The translations under genes and the position numbers were made by a program. A model generated the notes under the pieces. It was not told where the DNA came from. It did no database searches and saw nothing but the letters and a program-made list of their open reading frames with translations. From Pengzhenrongella frigida (lineage in GTDB: Bacteria > Actinomycetota > Actinomycetes > Actinomycetales > Cellulomonadaceae): a stretch of DNA of 54,454 nucleotides. Below, piece by piece: positions 47,575 through 54,454 of this stretch. The stretch's first letter is position 1, and each line of letters opens with the position of its first letter. The DNA lies in NCBI RefSeq assembly GCF_004168625.1, contig NZ_SDWW01000030.1:1-54454 (forward strand). Direction: 5' to 3'.

Positions 47575-48120
47575 CTACTGGTCGCGGACGCCGTCGATGG
47601 CCTCACGCAACAGGTCGGCATGGCCGATGTGCTGGGCGTACTCCTCGATCATGTGCAGCAGGATCCAGCGCAACGAGACCACCTCGCCGTGCCGGGTCAC
47701 GGCGGTGTCGGTGAGCTCGTGGCGCGCGGCGACCTCCCGAGCGGCGGCCACCTCGGTGAGATAGGCGGTCAACGCGCCCGCCGCCTGGGAGGGGTCGACG
47801 TCGAACTGCACGTCGCGGTCCGCGCGGTCGGTGTAGTAGATCGGCGCGATCTCCTGCCCGTCGAGCGAGTGCCGAAACCAGCCTCGCTCGACGTCGGCCA
47901 GGTGGCGCAACAGCCCGAGCAGGGACAGCGTCGACGGCGGGCAGGCCCGGCGGGCGAGCTGCTCGCCGTCGAGGCCCGAGCACTTGACCAGCAGGGTCGC
48001 CCGGTGGAAGTCGAGGAACGCGGCCAACAAGGTGCGCTCGTCCGCGATCCCGGGCGGGTCCACCCGGGACGGTGCGGGCCACGGCGGTTCGCGATCATCC
48101 AGGGCGGTCAGGTTCTCCAT
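47575..48120 (-). CDS. DinB/DUF664 family protein (mycothiol transferase-like)
   Basis: The 181-residue four-helix protein has metal-binding histidines in LLRHLADVERGWF and LLHMIEEYAQHIGHADLLREA, the DUF664/MDMPI-type DinB pattern found in actinobacterial thiol transferases. Its substrate is unknown. The ATG at 48120 has a TACTGT hexamer seven bases upstream and no ribosome-binding site. Confidence 0.92.
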   Translation of the reverse strand: MENLTALDDREPPWPAPSRVDPPGIADERTLLAAFLDFHRATLLVKCSGLDGEQLARRACPPSTLSLLGLLRHLADVERGWFRHSLDGQEIAPIYYTDRADRDVQFDVDPSQAAGALTAYLTEVAAAREVAARHELTDTAVTRHGEVVSLRWILLHMIEEYAQHIGHADLLREAIDGVRDQ

Positions 48121-48127
48121 GCGAGCC

Positions 48128-48133
48128 ACAGTA
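48128..48133 (-). promoter_or_regulatory. Leaderless-type -10 (TACTGT) for the DinB gene
   Basis: TACTGT ends seven bases before the ATG at 48120. Confidence 0.6.
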
Positions 48134-48216
48134 GGGCGCGAGGTCACCCGGGGCGGACACAGAGAACCCTGCCGCGTCGGCAGCAAACCCCATTGCCGGT
48201 CCGGCAAACTGGAACG

Positions 48217-48800
48217 GTGACCGAAGACACGAATGTCGTGCTGGACGCCGTCGGGCCTCGCCTGCGCGCACTCCGCCCGCAGCGCCAGCTGACCCTCGCC
48301 GGCCTGTCCGCGACCACCGGCATCTCGGTCAGCACGCTGTCCCGGCTGGAGTCCGGACTCCGACGGCCCACCCTGGAGCTCCTCCTGCCGCTCGCCCGCG
48401 CCCACCGGGTGCCGCTGGACGAGCTCGTCGGCGCCCCCGCGACCGGCGACCCTCGGGTGCATCTGCGGCCGAGGAGCCTGCGCGGCTCGACGGTCGTCCC
48501 GCTGAGCGACCAGCCCGGCCCGCTGCAGGCCTTCAAGATCATCCTGCCGCCCGCCCCGTCGACCCAGGTCCCCCAGCAGCAGACCCACGAGGGGCACGAG
48601 TGGCTGTACGTCCCAGCGGACGCCTGCGGCTGGTCCTCGGTGAGCGCGACCTCGTCGTGGTGCGGGGAGAGGCCGCCGAGTTCGACACGCGGGTGCCCCA
48701 CTGGCTCGGCAACGCGGGGCCGGAGCCGGCGGAGTACCTGGCCCTGTTCGGCCGGCAGGGCGAGCGCGCCCACCTGCGCACGGGTCGCCCCGGGCGGTAG
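48217..48800 (+). pseudogene. XRE-cupin transcriptional regulator with frameshift
   Basis: The first 130 residues form an HTH (LAGLSATTGISVSTLSRLESGLRRPTLELL) and the start of a cupin (HEGHEWLYV). At about 48610-48615 the frame leaves homology; the rest of the cupin (GRLRLVLGERDLVVVRGEAAEFDTRVPHWLGNAG, in parts) continues in another frame to the stop at 48800. One base appears to be missing next to a CCC run. This is a recent frameshift or a sequencing error. The intact gene would be a MerR/XRE-like small-molecule sensor of about 195 residues. GTG at 48217 is used as start. Confidence 0.8.
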
Positions 48801-48816
48801 CCGAGGCGTGACCGGC

Positions 48817-49524
48817 TCAGGCCGCGACGAGCACCCGGTCGGCGCTCGGCCGGGTCCGGACCCCCCGGATCAGCAGGTAGCCGAGCATCGAGACCTCGCT
48901 GAGGGTCACCAGCACCACGATGACCGGGTTGAGCGCACCCGCGAGCCCGGGTGCGAGGAACTGCAGCGCGGAGTCGGTCACGTAGGCGACGGCTCCGGCC
49001 ATCAGCAGGACACCGAGCGGGCGCGGGAACAGGCCGGAGCGGTAGGCCAGGATCCCCAGCGGGAACAGCCACAGGCCGAAGAAGATCTGAGCGATGAGGT
49101 ACCCGTAGTGCTGCAGGTCGAGCAGCAGGAGCACCGTGGCATCGGTCCCCTCCGGACCGAAGGCTCCGGCGTAGGCCGGTTCCGTCGCGACGAGCAGGGC
49201 CCCCAGCTGGTGGACCAGGTTGAGGCAGATGATCGCCACCGCGATCATGACGAGAGCGACCATGGCACGGGCCAGGTCCTTGTTCACGTGCTGCAGCAGC
49301 CGGTACAGCGTCAGCACGACGAGCAGGAAGAACGTCGCCTGCACGAGGTCGGCCACGAAGCTCAACCGCACCAACGTGGCGTTCGCGACGACGTTCGCCG
49401 CAGTGACGGCGGCGTCGTCAGGCACGAACACCTGGCCGCGCACGAGGTGCGCGAACGCGCCGAGGACGGCGACGACGAGGTAGTAGGCGCCCGCAGTCCG
49501 GGCGAGCCGTTGGGGTGAGCTCAT
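48817..49524 (-). CDS. DUF4386 family membrane protein
   Basis: The 235-residue protein has six membrane helices. It opens MSSPQRLARTAGAYYLVVAVLGAFAHLVRGQV and contains LFPLGILAYRSGLFPRPLGVLLMAGAVAYVTDS (in parts), the conserved core of DUF4386. Function unknown. The ATG at 49524 is chosen because AAGGAG stands seven bases upstream. It may be cotranscribed with the XRE gene 108 bases before it, although a hairpin lies between. Confidence 0.88.
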   Translation of the reverse strand: MSSPQRLARTAGAYYLVVAVLGAFAHLVRGQVFVPDDAAVTAANVVANATLVRLSFVADLVQATFFLLVVLTLYRLLQHVNKDLARAMVALVMIAVAIICLNLVHQLGALLVATEPAYAGAFGPEGTDATVLLLLDLQHYGYLIAQIFFGLWLFPLGILAYRSGLFPRPLGVLLMAGAVAYVTDSALQFLAPGLAGALNPVIVVLVTLSEVSMLGYLLIRGVRTRPSADRVLVAA

Positions 49525-49561
49525 GACGGTCTCCTTCATTTTGGGTGTGACGAGTCCAGGC

Positions 49562-49630
49562 CGGGAGGTAGGTCCTCCCGCGCCGGTCGGTGCGGTGTCG
49601 GGACTGGCGGTGCGGTGTCGGGACTGGCGG
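49562..49630. repeat. Hairpin plus 20-bp tandem repeat after the small XRE gene
   Basis: CGGGAGG (49562-49568) pairs with CCTCCCG (49574-49580). Next come two perfect 20-mers, TGCGGTGTCGGGACTGGCGG, at 49591-49610 and 49611-49630, ending just before the XRE stop codon. Confidence 0.8.
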
Positions 49631-49632
49631 GG

Positions 49633-49875
49633 CTAGTGGGCGGTGTCGGGGCGCGCCACCGCGTCCGGGAACTGGAAGACGTCGTCGAGCGGGACGGCGA
49701 AGACCCGGGCGATCTGGAACGCCATCTCGAGGGACGGCGAGTAGCGACCCTGCTCGATCGCGATCACGGTCTGCCGGGTGACCCCGACCCGCTCCGCCAG
49801 CTCGGCCTGGGTCATCTCGCCCGCCGCGAACCGCAGGGCGCGGATCCGGTTCGTGACCCTCGTCGGCTTGACCAT
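49633..49875 (-). CDS. Small XRE-family HTH regulator
   Basis: The 80-residue protein is little more than an HTH: MTQAELAERVGVTRQTVIAIEQGRYSPSLEMAFQIARVF, matching the short YozG/Xre-type regulators that typically pair with a membrane protein gene. Its start overlaps the stop of the upstream membrane gene by one base (TGATG). It probably controls its own operon through the paired dyads at 50313-50377; this is inference. Confidence 0.92.
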   Translation of the reverse strand: MVKPTRVTNRIRALRFAAGEMTQAELAERVGVTRQTVIAIEQGRYSPSLEMAFQIARVFAVPLDDVFQFPDAVARPDTAH

Positions 49876-50297
49876 CACAGGCCGCGTCGGTACGCGCGGA
49901 TCTTGATGACCGCCGACGTCAGGGCCGACAGCACGAACGCCAGGTACATGCCTTGGGCGATCCAGAAGTGCGGCGCCTGCGCCAGCGTCAGGGCGAACGG
50001 CACCACCATGCCGGCGCCGAGGACGATGCCCGCCACGTACTCGCCGTACCGGTTGATGCTGGTGTCGCGCTCGTCCGTCCGGTCACGGTCCTCGGGTGAG
50101 GCGATCGTGGCCACGATGCTCAGGACGATGTTGAGCACGATCGCCGCGCCGATCGCCCAGAGCAGAGGGCGGACATAGGCGATCTGGTCGACGTCGGCCA
50201 CCGACCCGACCTGGCCGAGCACGGTCGCGAAGTAGACGACCGGGAGCCCGACGGCGATCGCGGCGTAGATCCACGCGCGCTTCTCTTCGTACGACAT
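49875..50297 (-). CDS. Four-span membrane protein paired with an XRE regulator
   Basis: The 140-residue protein opens MSYEEKRAWIYAAIAVGLPVVYF and has four membrane helices with a cytoplasmic loop ASPEDRDRTDERDTSINRYGEY. This Asp/Arg-rich loop is common to small actinobacterial proteins encoded with short XRE regulators. GAGGGG precedes the ATG. Function unknown. Confidence 0.85.
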   Translation of the reverse strand: MSYEEKRAWIYAAIAVGLPVVYFATVLGQVGSVADVDQIAYVRPLLWAIGAAIVLNIVLSIVATIASPEDRDRTDERDTSINRYGEYVAGIVLGAGMVVPFALTLAQAPHFWIAQGMYLAFVLSALTSAVIKIRAYRRGL

Positions 50298-50312
50298 GCC
50301 CGGACCCCTCAA

Positions 50313-50377
50313 TGTAAAGAACTGTTGACATCACCGAATGTAGGGCAGACCAGACATCGTGTCAATGATCTTTTACA
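50313..50377 (-). promoter_or_regulatory. Sigma70-type promoter flanked by paired dyad operators
   Basis: On the minus strand -35 TTGACA (50360-50365) and -10 TACATT (50337-50342) are 17 bases apart, a near-consensus promoter. Two related 18-mers overlap and follow it: TGTAAAGAACTGTTGACA (50313-50330) and, inverted, TGTAAAAGATCATTGACA (50360-50377), each a TGTnAA-N6-TTnACA dyad. Confidence 0.7.
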
Positions 50378-50380
50378 CGG

Positions 50381-50968
50381 CTACCGGGGTTCGGCCACCA
50401 GTTCGCGCGAGCTGACCTCCGACAGCCCGGCGAGCGCGGCCGTCGCGCCGTCGTGCAGGAACCCGCAGGCGTCGACCGGCCACCGCGGCCGGACCGCCCG
50501 GCCCTGCGCGTCGACCAGGTAGATCTGCGGCTGGAACTCGACCATCGGCGGGCACGCGAGGTCGGTCGGGACCGGGTCGGACGTGCGCGACAGCGCCGCC
50601 AGCAGCGGGCCAAGGTCGCCGGTGAGCACCACCTCGACCACGGTGACCGGCGGCACGGGGGTCGCCGTGGTGCTCGCCGTCGGTCCGACGAGGACCATCT
50701 CCGGCGCCCGACACTCGACGACCTGGACGGGTTCGAACCCGCGCGGCACGGCTCCGGCGGCCGGTGCCGGGCGCTCGGACCCCGCCCCGGTGGACGCCGT
50801 GACCGGCAGGGCAGCCAGCACCTCGTCCGCGAGGCAGTCCGCGCCGCCGACGGCGATCTCGGCCGGGCCGGGGGATGCGGGCCGGCCCGCCCGCGGTTCC
50901 GCACAGGCGCCGACGACGAAGATCAGGACCGCGGCAACGACTGCCGCAACCGCATCTCGCCCGGCCAT
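50381..50968 (-). CDS. Putative lipoprotein, function unknown
   Basis: The 195-residue protein has a signal peptide with the lipobox VGAC (Cys22) and is otherwise Ala/Pro/Val-rich. Six further cysteines (for example in ADCLAD, VECRAP, LACPP, DACGF) suggest disulfides outside the cell. GGAGG lies five bases before the ATG. No domain is recognised. The stop is three bases from the operator region of the XRE operon. The 245 bases upstream (50969-51213) carry no gene. Confidence 0.75.
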   Translation of the reverse strand: MAGRDAVAAVVAAVLIFVVGACAEPRAGRPASPGPAEIAVGGADCLADEVLAALPVTASTGAGSERPAPAAGAVPRGFEPVQVVECRAPEMVLVGPTASTTATPVPPVTVVEVVLTGDLGPLLAALSRTSDPVPTDLACPPMVEFQPQIYLVDAQGRAVRPRWPVDACGFLHDGATAALAGLSEVSSRELVAEPR

Positions 50969-51213
50969 CTCACCCTCCCCACGCCCGGCGTCCCGGCTCC
51001 CGGCTCCTGGCTCCTGGCTCGGTGCCGCGGCCCGCTCCGGCCGGGCGTCCACCTATCTACTGTCGCCGCCCCCCGGCGGGCTTGCACAGGGCTCGGACGG
51101 CGGTCGGCGCGCGGCTCGGATCACCCGTGACCTGGCGGCGCCAGCGGGCCGCGGCCGAAGCCGGCAGGGCGGTGTGCAAACACCCACGCCGAGCCTGTAC
51201 CCTCAACCGGCCA

Positions 51214-51298
51214 GGAGGATTCGCCTAGTGGCCTATGGCGCACGCTTGGAAAGCGTGTTGGGTGAAAGCCCTCGGGGGTTCGAATCCCCCATCCTCCG
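51214..51298 (+). tRNA. tRNA-Ser (anticodon GGA)
   Basis: An 85-base class II tRNA: acceptor GGAGGAT/ATCCTCC with discriminator G, anticodon stem CACGC/GCGTG with loop TTGGAAA (anticodon GGA at 51248-51250), a long variable arm (TTGGGTGAAAGCCCTC) and T-arm GGGGG-TTCGAAT-CCCCC. CCA is not encoded. Confidence 0.97.
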
Positions 51299-51306
51299 CG
51301 TTGATA

Positions 51307-51344
51307 GGGGCCCGTGACCTGCTGCGATGCAGGTGACGGGCCCT
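51307..51344 (+). terminator. Terminator of tRNA-Ser
   Basis: GGGCCCG-TGACCTGC pairs with GCAGGTGA-CGGGCCC with a small mismatch and a short loop, followed by TTCGTC. Its right half is duplicated 900 bases away. Confidence 0.75.
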
Positions 51345-51359
51345 TCGTCATGTCCGGGT
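51325..51359 (+). repeat. 35-bp direct repeat, copy 1
   Basis: This sequence, starting CGATGCAGGTGACGGGCCCT, recurs at 52226-52260 with 34 of 35 bases identical. It is the right arm and tail of the tRNA-Ser terminator. Confidence 0.85.
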
Positions 51360-51524
51360 GCGGGGGTCGATCGACGGGCGCCCTCCCCTGGAGCGCTCGA
51401 TCGGGTCGCTGCCGCACGCGGCGGCTGCGGCCCCGCGCAGCGTGGTCGGCGAGCCGCCCCGGCGTAGCGTCATCCGGTTCTCGGCCCACTCCGCCGCCAC
51501 CTCGAGCTCGCCGTCAGTCGCCAT
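51348..51524 (-). CDS. Possible small protein (58 aa), unrecognised
   Basis: The frame starts MATDGELEVAAEWAENRM, has GAGGAA eight bases upstream, and uses G or C at nearly every third codon position, like real genes here. It is rich in Arg, Ala and Gly and has no recognised domain. Its stop lies inside the 35-bp direct repeat. It could be chance in such GC-rich DNA. Confidence 0.35.
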   Translation of the reverse strand: MATDGELEVAAEWAENRMTLRRGGSPTTLRGAAAAACGSDPIERSRGGRPSIDPRTRT

Positions 51525-51690
51525 CGTCCGTTCCTCGGTCCAGCTTGTGCACGTCCGCGTCGATATCGCGACACGTCGGCGATAGCCTGGCAGGGCAGCA
51601 CGTCGACGCCGGAACCCCTGCGCCGACCGCGTCGGCCGTCGGGCCGAACTGGTCGTACGGACTGCACCTGAACGGACAGAGGGTGCCGCG

Positions 51691-52209
51691 ATGAAGCGGT
51701 TCATGAGGGTCCTGCTCGTCATCCTGCTCGCTGCCACGGGGGTGACCCTCGCCTCGCCGGCCGAGGCAGCCCCGTACTGCGGCCTCCGCTGGGGTTCGCT
51801 CCAGCAGTACTCCGCCGCCACGTCGATCGGCTCGATCACCGGTGTGCGTGCCGGGCAGCACACCTGCTACGACCGGCTCGTGATCGACGTCGCTGGCAAG
51901 ATCGACGGCTATGAGGTCCAGTACTACCCGAAGCGGACGACCTCGAAGACCGAGTTCGCGCACCTGCAGATCAACGTGGACGCCGCCATGATCGACCCCG
52001 CGGGCAACTCCACGTTCGGCACCGACAACAACTTCGTGCTGACCGGCTTCTCCAAGTACCGCACGTTCCGGGCAGTGAGCGGCGGCGGGCTCCTGAAGAA
52101 CAGCATCATCAGCCTCGATGTGCGCGCGCGTCTGCCGTTCCGGGTGTTCACGCTCGATGGTCCCGGGAGCGGGTCGCGCCTCGTCGTGGATGTCGCCCAC
52201 CGCTGGTGA
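51691..52209 (+). CDS. Secreted AMIN-like domain protein
   Basis: The 172-residue protein has a clear signal peptide (MKRFMRVLLVILLAATGVTLASPAEA in type, cleavage after AEA). The mature part has a beta-rich pattern, TCYDRLVIDVAGKIDGYEVQYYP, AHLQINVDAAM, RTFRAVSGGG and SRLVVDVAH, as in AMIN-like domains of actinobacterial exported proteins. Three cysteines occur, two early (YCG, HTCYD). GAGGG precedes the ATG. A 35-bp repeat flanks it on each side. Function unknown; binding to the cell wall is a guess. Confidence 0.82.
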   Translation: MKRFMRVLLVILLAATGVTLASPAEAAPYCGLRWGSLQQYSAATSIGSITGVRAGQHTCYDRLVIDVAGKIDGYEVQYYPKRTTSKTEFAHLQINVDAAMIDPAGNSTFGTDNNFVLTGFSKYRTFRAVSGGGLLKNSIISLDVRARLPFRVFTLDGPGSGSRLVVDVAHRW

Positions 52210-52225
52210 GCGCGCTGACCGTGGT

Positions 52226-52260
52226 CGATGCAGGTGACGGGCCCTTCGTCATGCCCGGGT
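52226..52260 (+). repeat. 35-bp direct repeat, copy 2
   Basis: Differs from copy 1 only at 52254 (C for T). With following bases it can form a GTGAC-GGG/CCC-GGTCAC stem, so it may terminate the AMIN-like and propeller genes that converge here. Confidence 0.8.
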
Positions 52261-52270
52261 CACCTCGTCG

Positions 52271-53785
52271 TCAGCGGCCGATGAGCCGCATCGTCCGCTC
52301 GCCGCTGACGTCGGCGACCTCGAGCAGCACCCGGTCACCGACGAGCACGGGCCCCCCGAGCATGTCTGCCGTCCGCACGACCGCGCGACGCTCACCGCTC
52401 ACGGCATCGAGGACCTCGACGACGACTGTGCGGGGGTCTTCCGGGGCGAACCACTCGTGGAGAAGCAGCGGTCGCTGGTAGCGGGTCATCACGACCACCC
52501 CGCCGGCCGCCTGCACCGACCTGATGTTGGCGCCCGGGACACCGACCTCCCATCGGGCCGTCCCGTCGACCGGGTCGCGCCCAACCAGCCCGTCGCTGCG
52601 CACCTGGACGTCGAGCCCGGCGCCGAGGACCTCCACGGGCTCGCGGTCTTCGAACCCGAACGGGTAGATGTCCCGTTCGTAGGAGGCACCCTCGTTGCGT
52701 ACCGTGCCGTCCCCCAGGTCGACGACGAGGGTGCCCCGACCCTCGATGGGCTCGCCCCAGTACGCGTCCCCCACCCGGGACCCGCCCCACGAGAAGTCGT
52801 ACTCCGGCTCGTCCCACAGCGCGCACGGGTACTCGCTCGTCCACTGCGAGCCGGCCGTCCGCACCAGTTCCACGGAGCAGGTGCCGCCCGTGCGGAACAC
52901 CAGCGCCGCGTCGCCCACGAGCACGGGGCTGACGTCCGGGCCACGAAGGACTTGCACGGTCTGCCCGGTGTCCGCGTCGTGGACATCAATCTCGCCGCGC
53001 TCGCCTCGCACCGTGAACAGGGACGTCTCGAGCGAATGCACGATGGATACGGAAGTGCTGGGCCTGCCGCTCCTCACGGGCCATCCCGGCGCCCACGCCC
53101 CCTCAACCTCCCAGAGGCCCGCACCGTCCGCGAGGTCGACCCCGGCCCAGGTGCAGCTCGCCACAGCGCCCTCCGCCTTCACGCAGGATCGCTGGACGAC
53201 GACGTCGGCAGACACCGCGACGAGCGTGTCCTCCCCGGCCACCAACGGCCGGGACCATCCCCGCTCACCCTCCGCGTCGCCGGCGATCGCGACGAGCTCA
53301 CCGTCAGCCCTCACGAGCAACCGACCGTCCGTGAGCGGCCAGACCCCGCTCAGGTCGGGGACGTCGGTCTGCCAGGCCGTCGCGCCGGAATCGCCAACGG
53401 CCAGGACGGAGTCCCTGTGCGTCAGCAGCGTGACGTCTCCAACGGAGGTGAGGTACTCCGAGTACGACTCGACCGAGCCGGAGACAGCGACGCCGACCGG
53501 CCGATACGCGAGGCGCACACCCAGCCACGGTCCACCGAGCCCGAGCACCACCACCACCGCGGACGCACCAACGGCCCAGTTCCGTCGGCCACGCAGCACG
53601 ACCAGGACCCCCACCACGGTCAGCGCCAGGCCGGAAACGTACAGCGCGGTCACAGCGATCCGCCACGCCACCACCACGACGACGAGCGCCAGCACGAGCA
53701 CCCACGACCGCCGGACGACCGACCGGGCCGATCTACCTCTAGCGGGTGCGGCCGCCGTCGGCCCCACGCTCGTGGCGGTGTCCAT
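52271..53785 (-). CDS. Membrane-anchored PQQ-like beta-propeller protein
   Basis: The 504-residue protein has a cytoplasmic N-terminus, two to three membrane helices (residues about 28-105), then a large outside domain built of repeated blades with patterns such as LTDGRLLVRADGELVAIAGDAEG, DVHDADTGQTVQVLRG and RDPVDGTARWEVGVPG. This is the PQQ/WD-like quinoprotein propeller fold; no PQQ-binding active site is evident, so it is probably a binding or scaffold protein. ATG at 53785 is used. Confidence 0.85.
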   Translation of the reverse strand: MDTATSVGPTAAAPARGRSARSVVRRSWVLVLALVVVVVAWRIAVTALYVSGLALTVVGVLVVLRGRRNWAVGASAVVVVLGLGGPWLGVRLAYRPVGVAVSGSVESYSEYLTSVGDVTLLTHRDSVLAVGDSGATAWQTDVPDLSGVWPLTDGRLLVRADGELVAIAGDAEGERGWSRPLVAGEDTLVAVSADVVVQRSCVKAEGAVASCTWAGVDLADGAGLWEVEGAWAPGWPVRSGRPSTSVSIVHSLETSLFTVRGERGEIDVHDADTGQTVQVLRGPDVSPVLVGDAALVFRTGGTCSVELVRTAGSQWTSEYPCALWDEPEYDFSWGGSRVGDAYWGEPIEGRGTLVVDLGDGTVRNEGASYERDIYPFGFEDREPVEVLGAGLDVQVRSDGLVGRDPVDGTARWEVGVPGANIRSVQAAGGVVVMTRYQRPLLLHEWFAPEDPRTVVVEVLDAVSGERRAVVRTADMLGGPVLVGDRVLLEVADVSGERTMRLIGR

Positions 53786-54377
53786 CAGTAGCTCCCTCGA
53801 CCGGGCGAATCACCCCGGACGGTGTCCGTCGTGGGCGCAGTACTTCAGCCTGCACGCCGGTTCGGCGCTGGGAGGTTCAGCCCTCCGCGCCCGCCGGCAT
53901 GCCACAGCGCGAATCCTCTCAGGTCGAAGGTGTCGCACCCTCCAGGGTGGTGAATTGTCGGGGATGCTCAGCCGCGCCGTCTCCCGGCACCGACCGGCGT
54001 TCCCGCGGGAACATTTCACGGCAAAATCCCGCTATGTGGGCTCAAAAGCGCGTGAAACCGTCTCGGTGTTTGAGATGGGGACGTTCCCGCGGGAACGCCC
54101 ATCCGGATGTCGACTGGCAGGCCATGGCACCACCGCGTTCGTTGCATAGGTGGCATCAAGTGGTGTTTGGCGGCCCGCTTCTTTGCGAGTCGCGATGTCT
54201 ACGGCAGGCCGACTCGGTCAGCCCAGGCGGTGTCGGCGCAGCCGTGTCCCGAGACTGCCCCCACAATTGCCCGACCGCCCTGCCGCGTGACTACGACGGA
54301 TTTCTTGAACAGGCGATTGGGATTCGAAGATGATGAAAATCAACTCCGATGAAGTCGGGCTAGTAGCCCAGTTTGAT
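53786..54377. other. Repeat-rich non-coding region
   Basis: No frame here has convincing protein character. Base composition becomes more AT-rich beyond 54120 than in the rest of the window. Palindromes occur at 53998-54097. The stretch ends at a probable insertion-sequence boundary, so it may be foreign or degenerate DNA. Confidence 0.6.
53998..54097. repeat. Two identical palindromes enclosing an inner dyad
   Basis: GTTCCCGCGGGAAC occurs at 53999-54012 and 54083-54096; the second extends to a 16-bp perfect palindrome. Between them TTTCACG (54014-54020) and CGTGAAA (54051-54057) form an inverted pair, so the block is nested dyads. Confidence 0.8.
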
Positions 54378-54454
54378 GGCTCTTCACAGATGAGGGTGTA
54401 GCCGGGGTGGGCGCGTCGGTCGCTGGGTAGAGGTCGAGGCCTTCCGATGATGGA
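54378..54454. mobile_element. Probable terminal end of an ISL3-family insertion sequence
   Basis: From 54378 the sequence opens GGCTCTTCACAGATGAGGGT. GGCTCTTC is the usual tip of ISL3-family terminal inverted repeats in actinobacteria. The element would continue past the window edge; no transposase codons are identifiable in the 77 bases seen, and the other end is absent. Recognition is by the tip sequence only. Confidence 0.45.

Noticed and set aside
54014-54057. Possible parS centromere site
   Set aside because: Only separated half-sites TTTCACG and CGTGAAA are present, not the contiguous 16-mer.
53746-54333. 195-codon plus-strand frame in the non-coding tail
   Set aside because: It overlaps the start of the propeller gene, has no domain features and crosses the palindromes.

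Overview
The window is about 54 kb of very GC-rich DNA from an actinobacterium. Pointers to this are a WhiB-family Fe-S regulator, an orphan GlnR, a GlxR-type Crp, DUF2516 and DUF5063 proteins, a DinB protein of the mycothiol-transferase type, and many leaderless genes. A chemotaxis receptor suggests a motile cell. Gene content and order fit a Cellulomonas-like member of the Micrococcales; this placement is inference, because no rRNA gene is present.

Layout. (1) 1-3.2 kb: the 3' end of an HNH endonuclease gene, then clpC on the minus strand. (2) 3.2-9.9 kb: a minus-strand housekeeping block (macro-domain hydrolase, dtd, asparaginase, DUF2516, a PIN/Phd toxin-antitoxin pair, FUSC, ygfZ, nitrobindin-like protein), many joined by 4-base start/stop overlaps. 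(3) 9.5-16.3 kb: DsrE protein, glnR, an alpha/beta hydrolase, a methyl-accepting chemotaxis protein, nth, an RsiG-like protein and a GlxR-like crp. (4) 16.3-23.8 kb: ridA, DUF4177, an ABC exporter with a TetR regulator, a WhiB4-like gene, ponA2-like PBP, metallophosphoesterase and tRNA-Pro. The backbone nth-crp-ridA-DUF4177-whiB4-ponA2-phosphoesterase follows the order known from the mycobacterial Rv3674c-Rv3683 region, with the TetR/ABC cassette inside it. (5) 23.8-35.3 kb: gdhA, NUDIX, asd-lysC, TauE, a second ABC pair, DUF5063-recR and dnaX. (6) 35.5-38.6 kb: a methionine importer metQ-metN-metI preceded by a short Cys-Cys leader ORF. (7) 38.6-39.9 kb: one AbiEi/DUF559 gene bracketed by repeated inverted 14-mers. 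(8) 39.9-47 kb: alpha-hydroxy-acid oxidation genes, LysE with a divergent Lrp regulator, SRP RNA, and a flavin electron-transfer module (ferric-reductase-like protein, FMN-binding protein, ApbE). (9) 47-54.4 kb: an accessory-looking stretch of membrane proteins, a frameshifted XRE-cupin gene, a small XRE/membrane-protein operon with paired operators, tRNA-Ser with a duplicated terminator half, an AMIN-like secreted protein, a PQQ-propeller membrane protein, a repeat-rich non-coding region and what looks like the end of an insertion sequence.

Common themes. Nitrogen and amino-acid handling recurs (glnR, gdhA, asparaginase, asd, lysC, LysE/Lrp, metNIQ). At least twelve genes carry a TAnnnT -10 hexamer 6-8 bases before the start codon, the mark of leaderless transcription. 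I did not recognise one large new system. The best candidates for something new are the repeat-bracketed DUF559 gene, the leader ORF before metQ, the start-codon hairpin of the chemotaxis receptor, and the duplicated tRNA-Ser terminator sequence.
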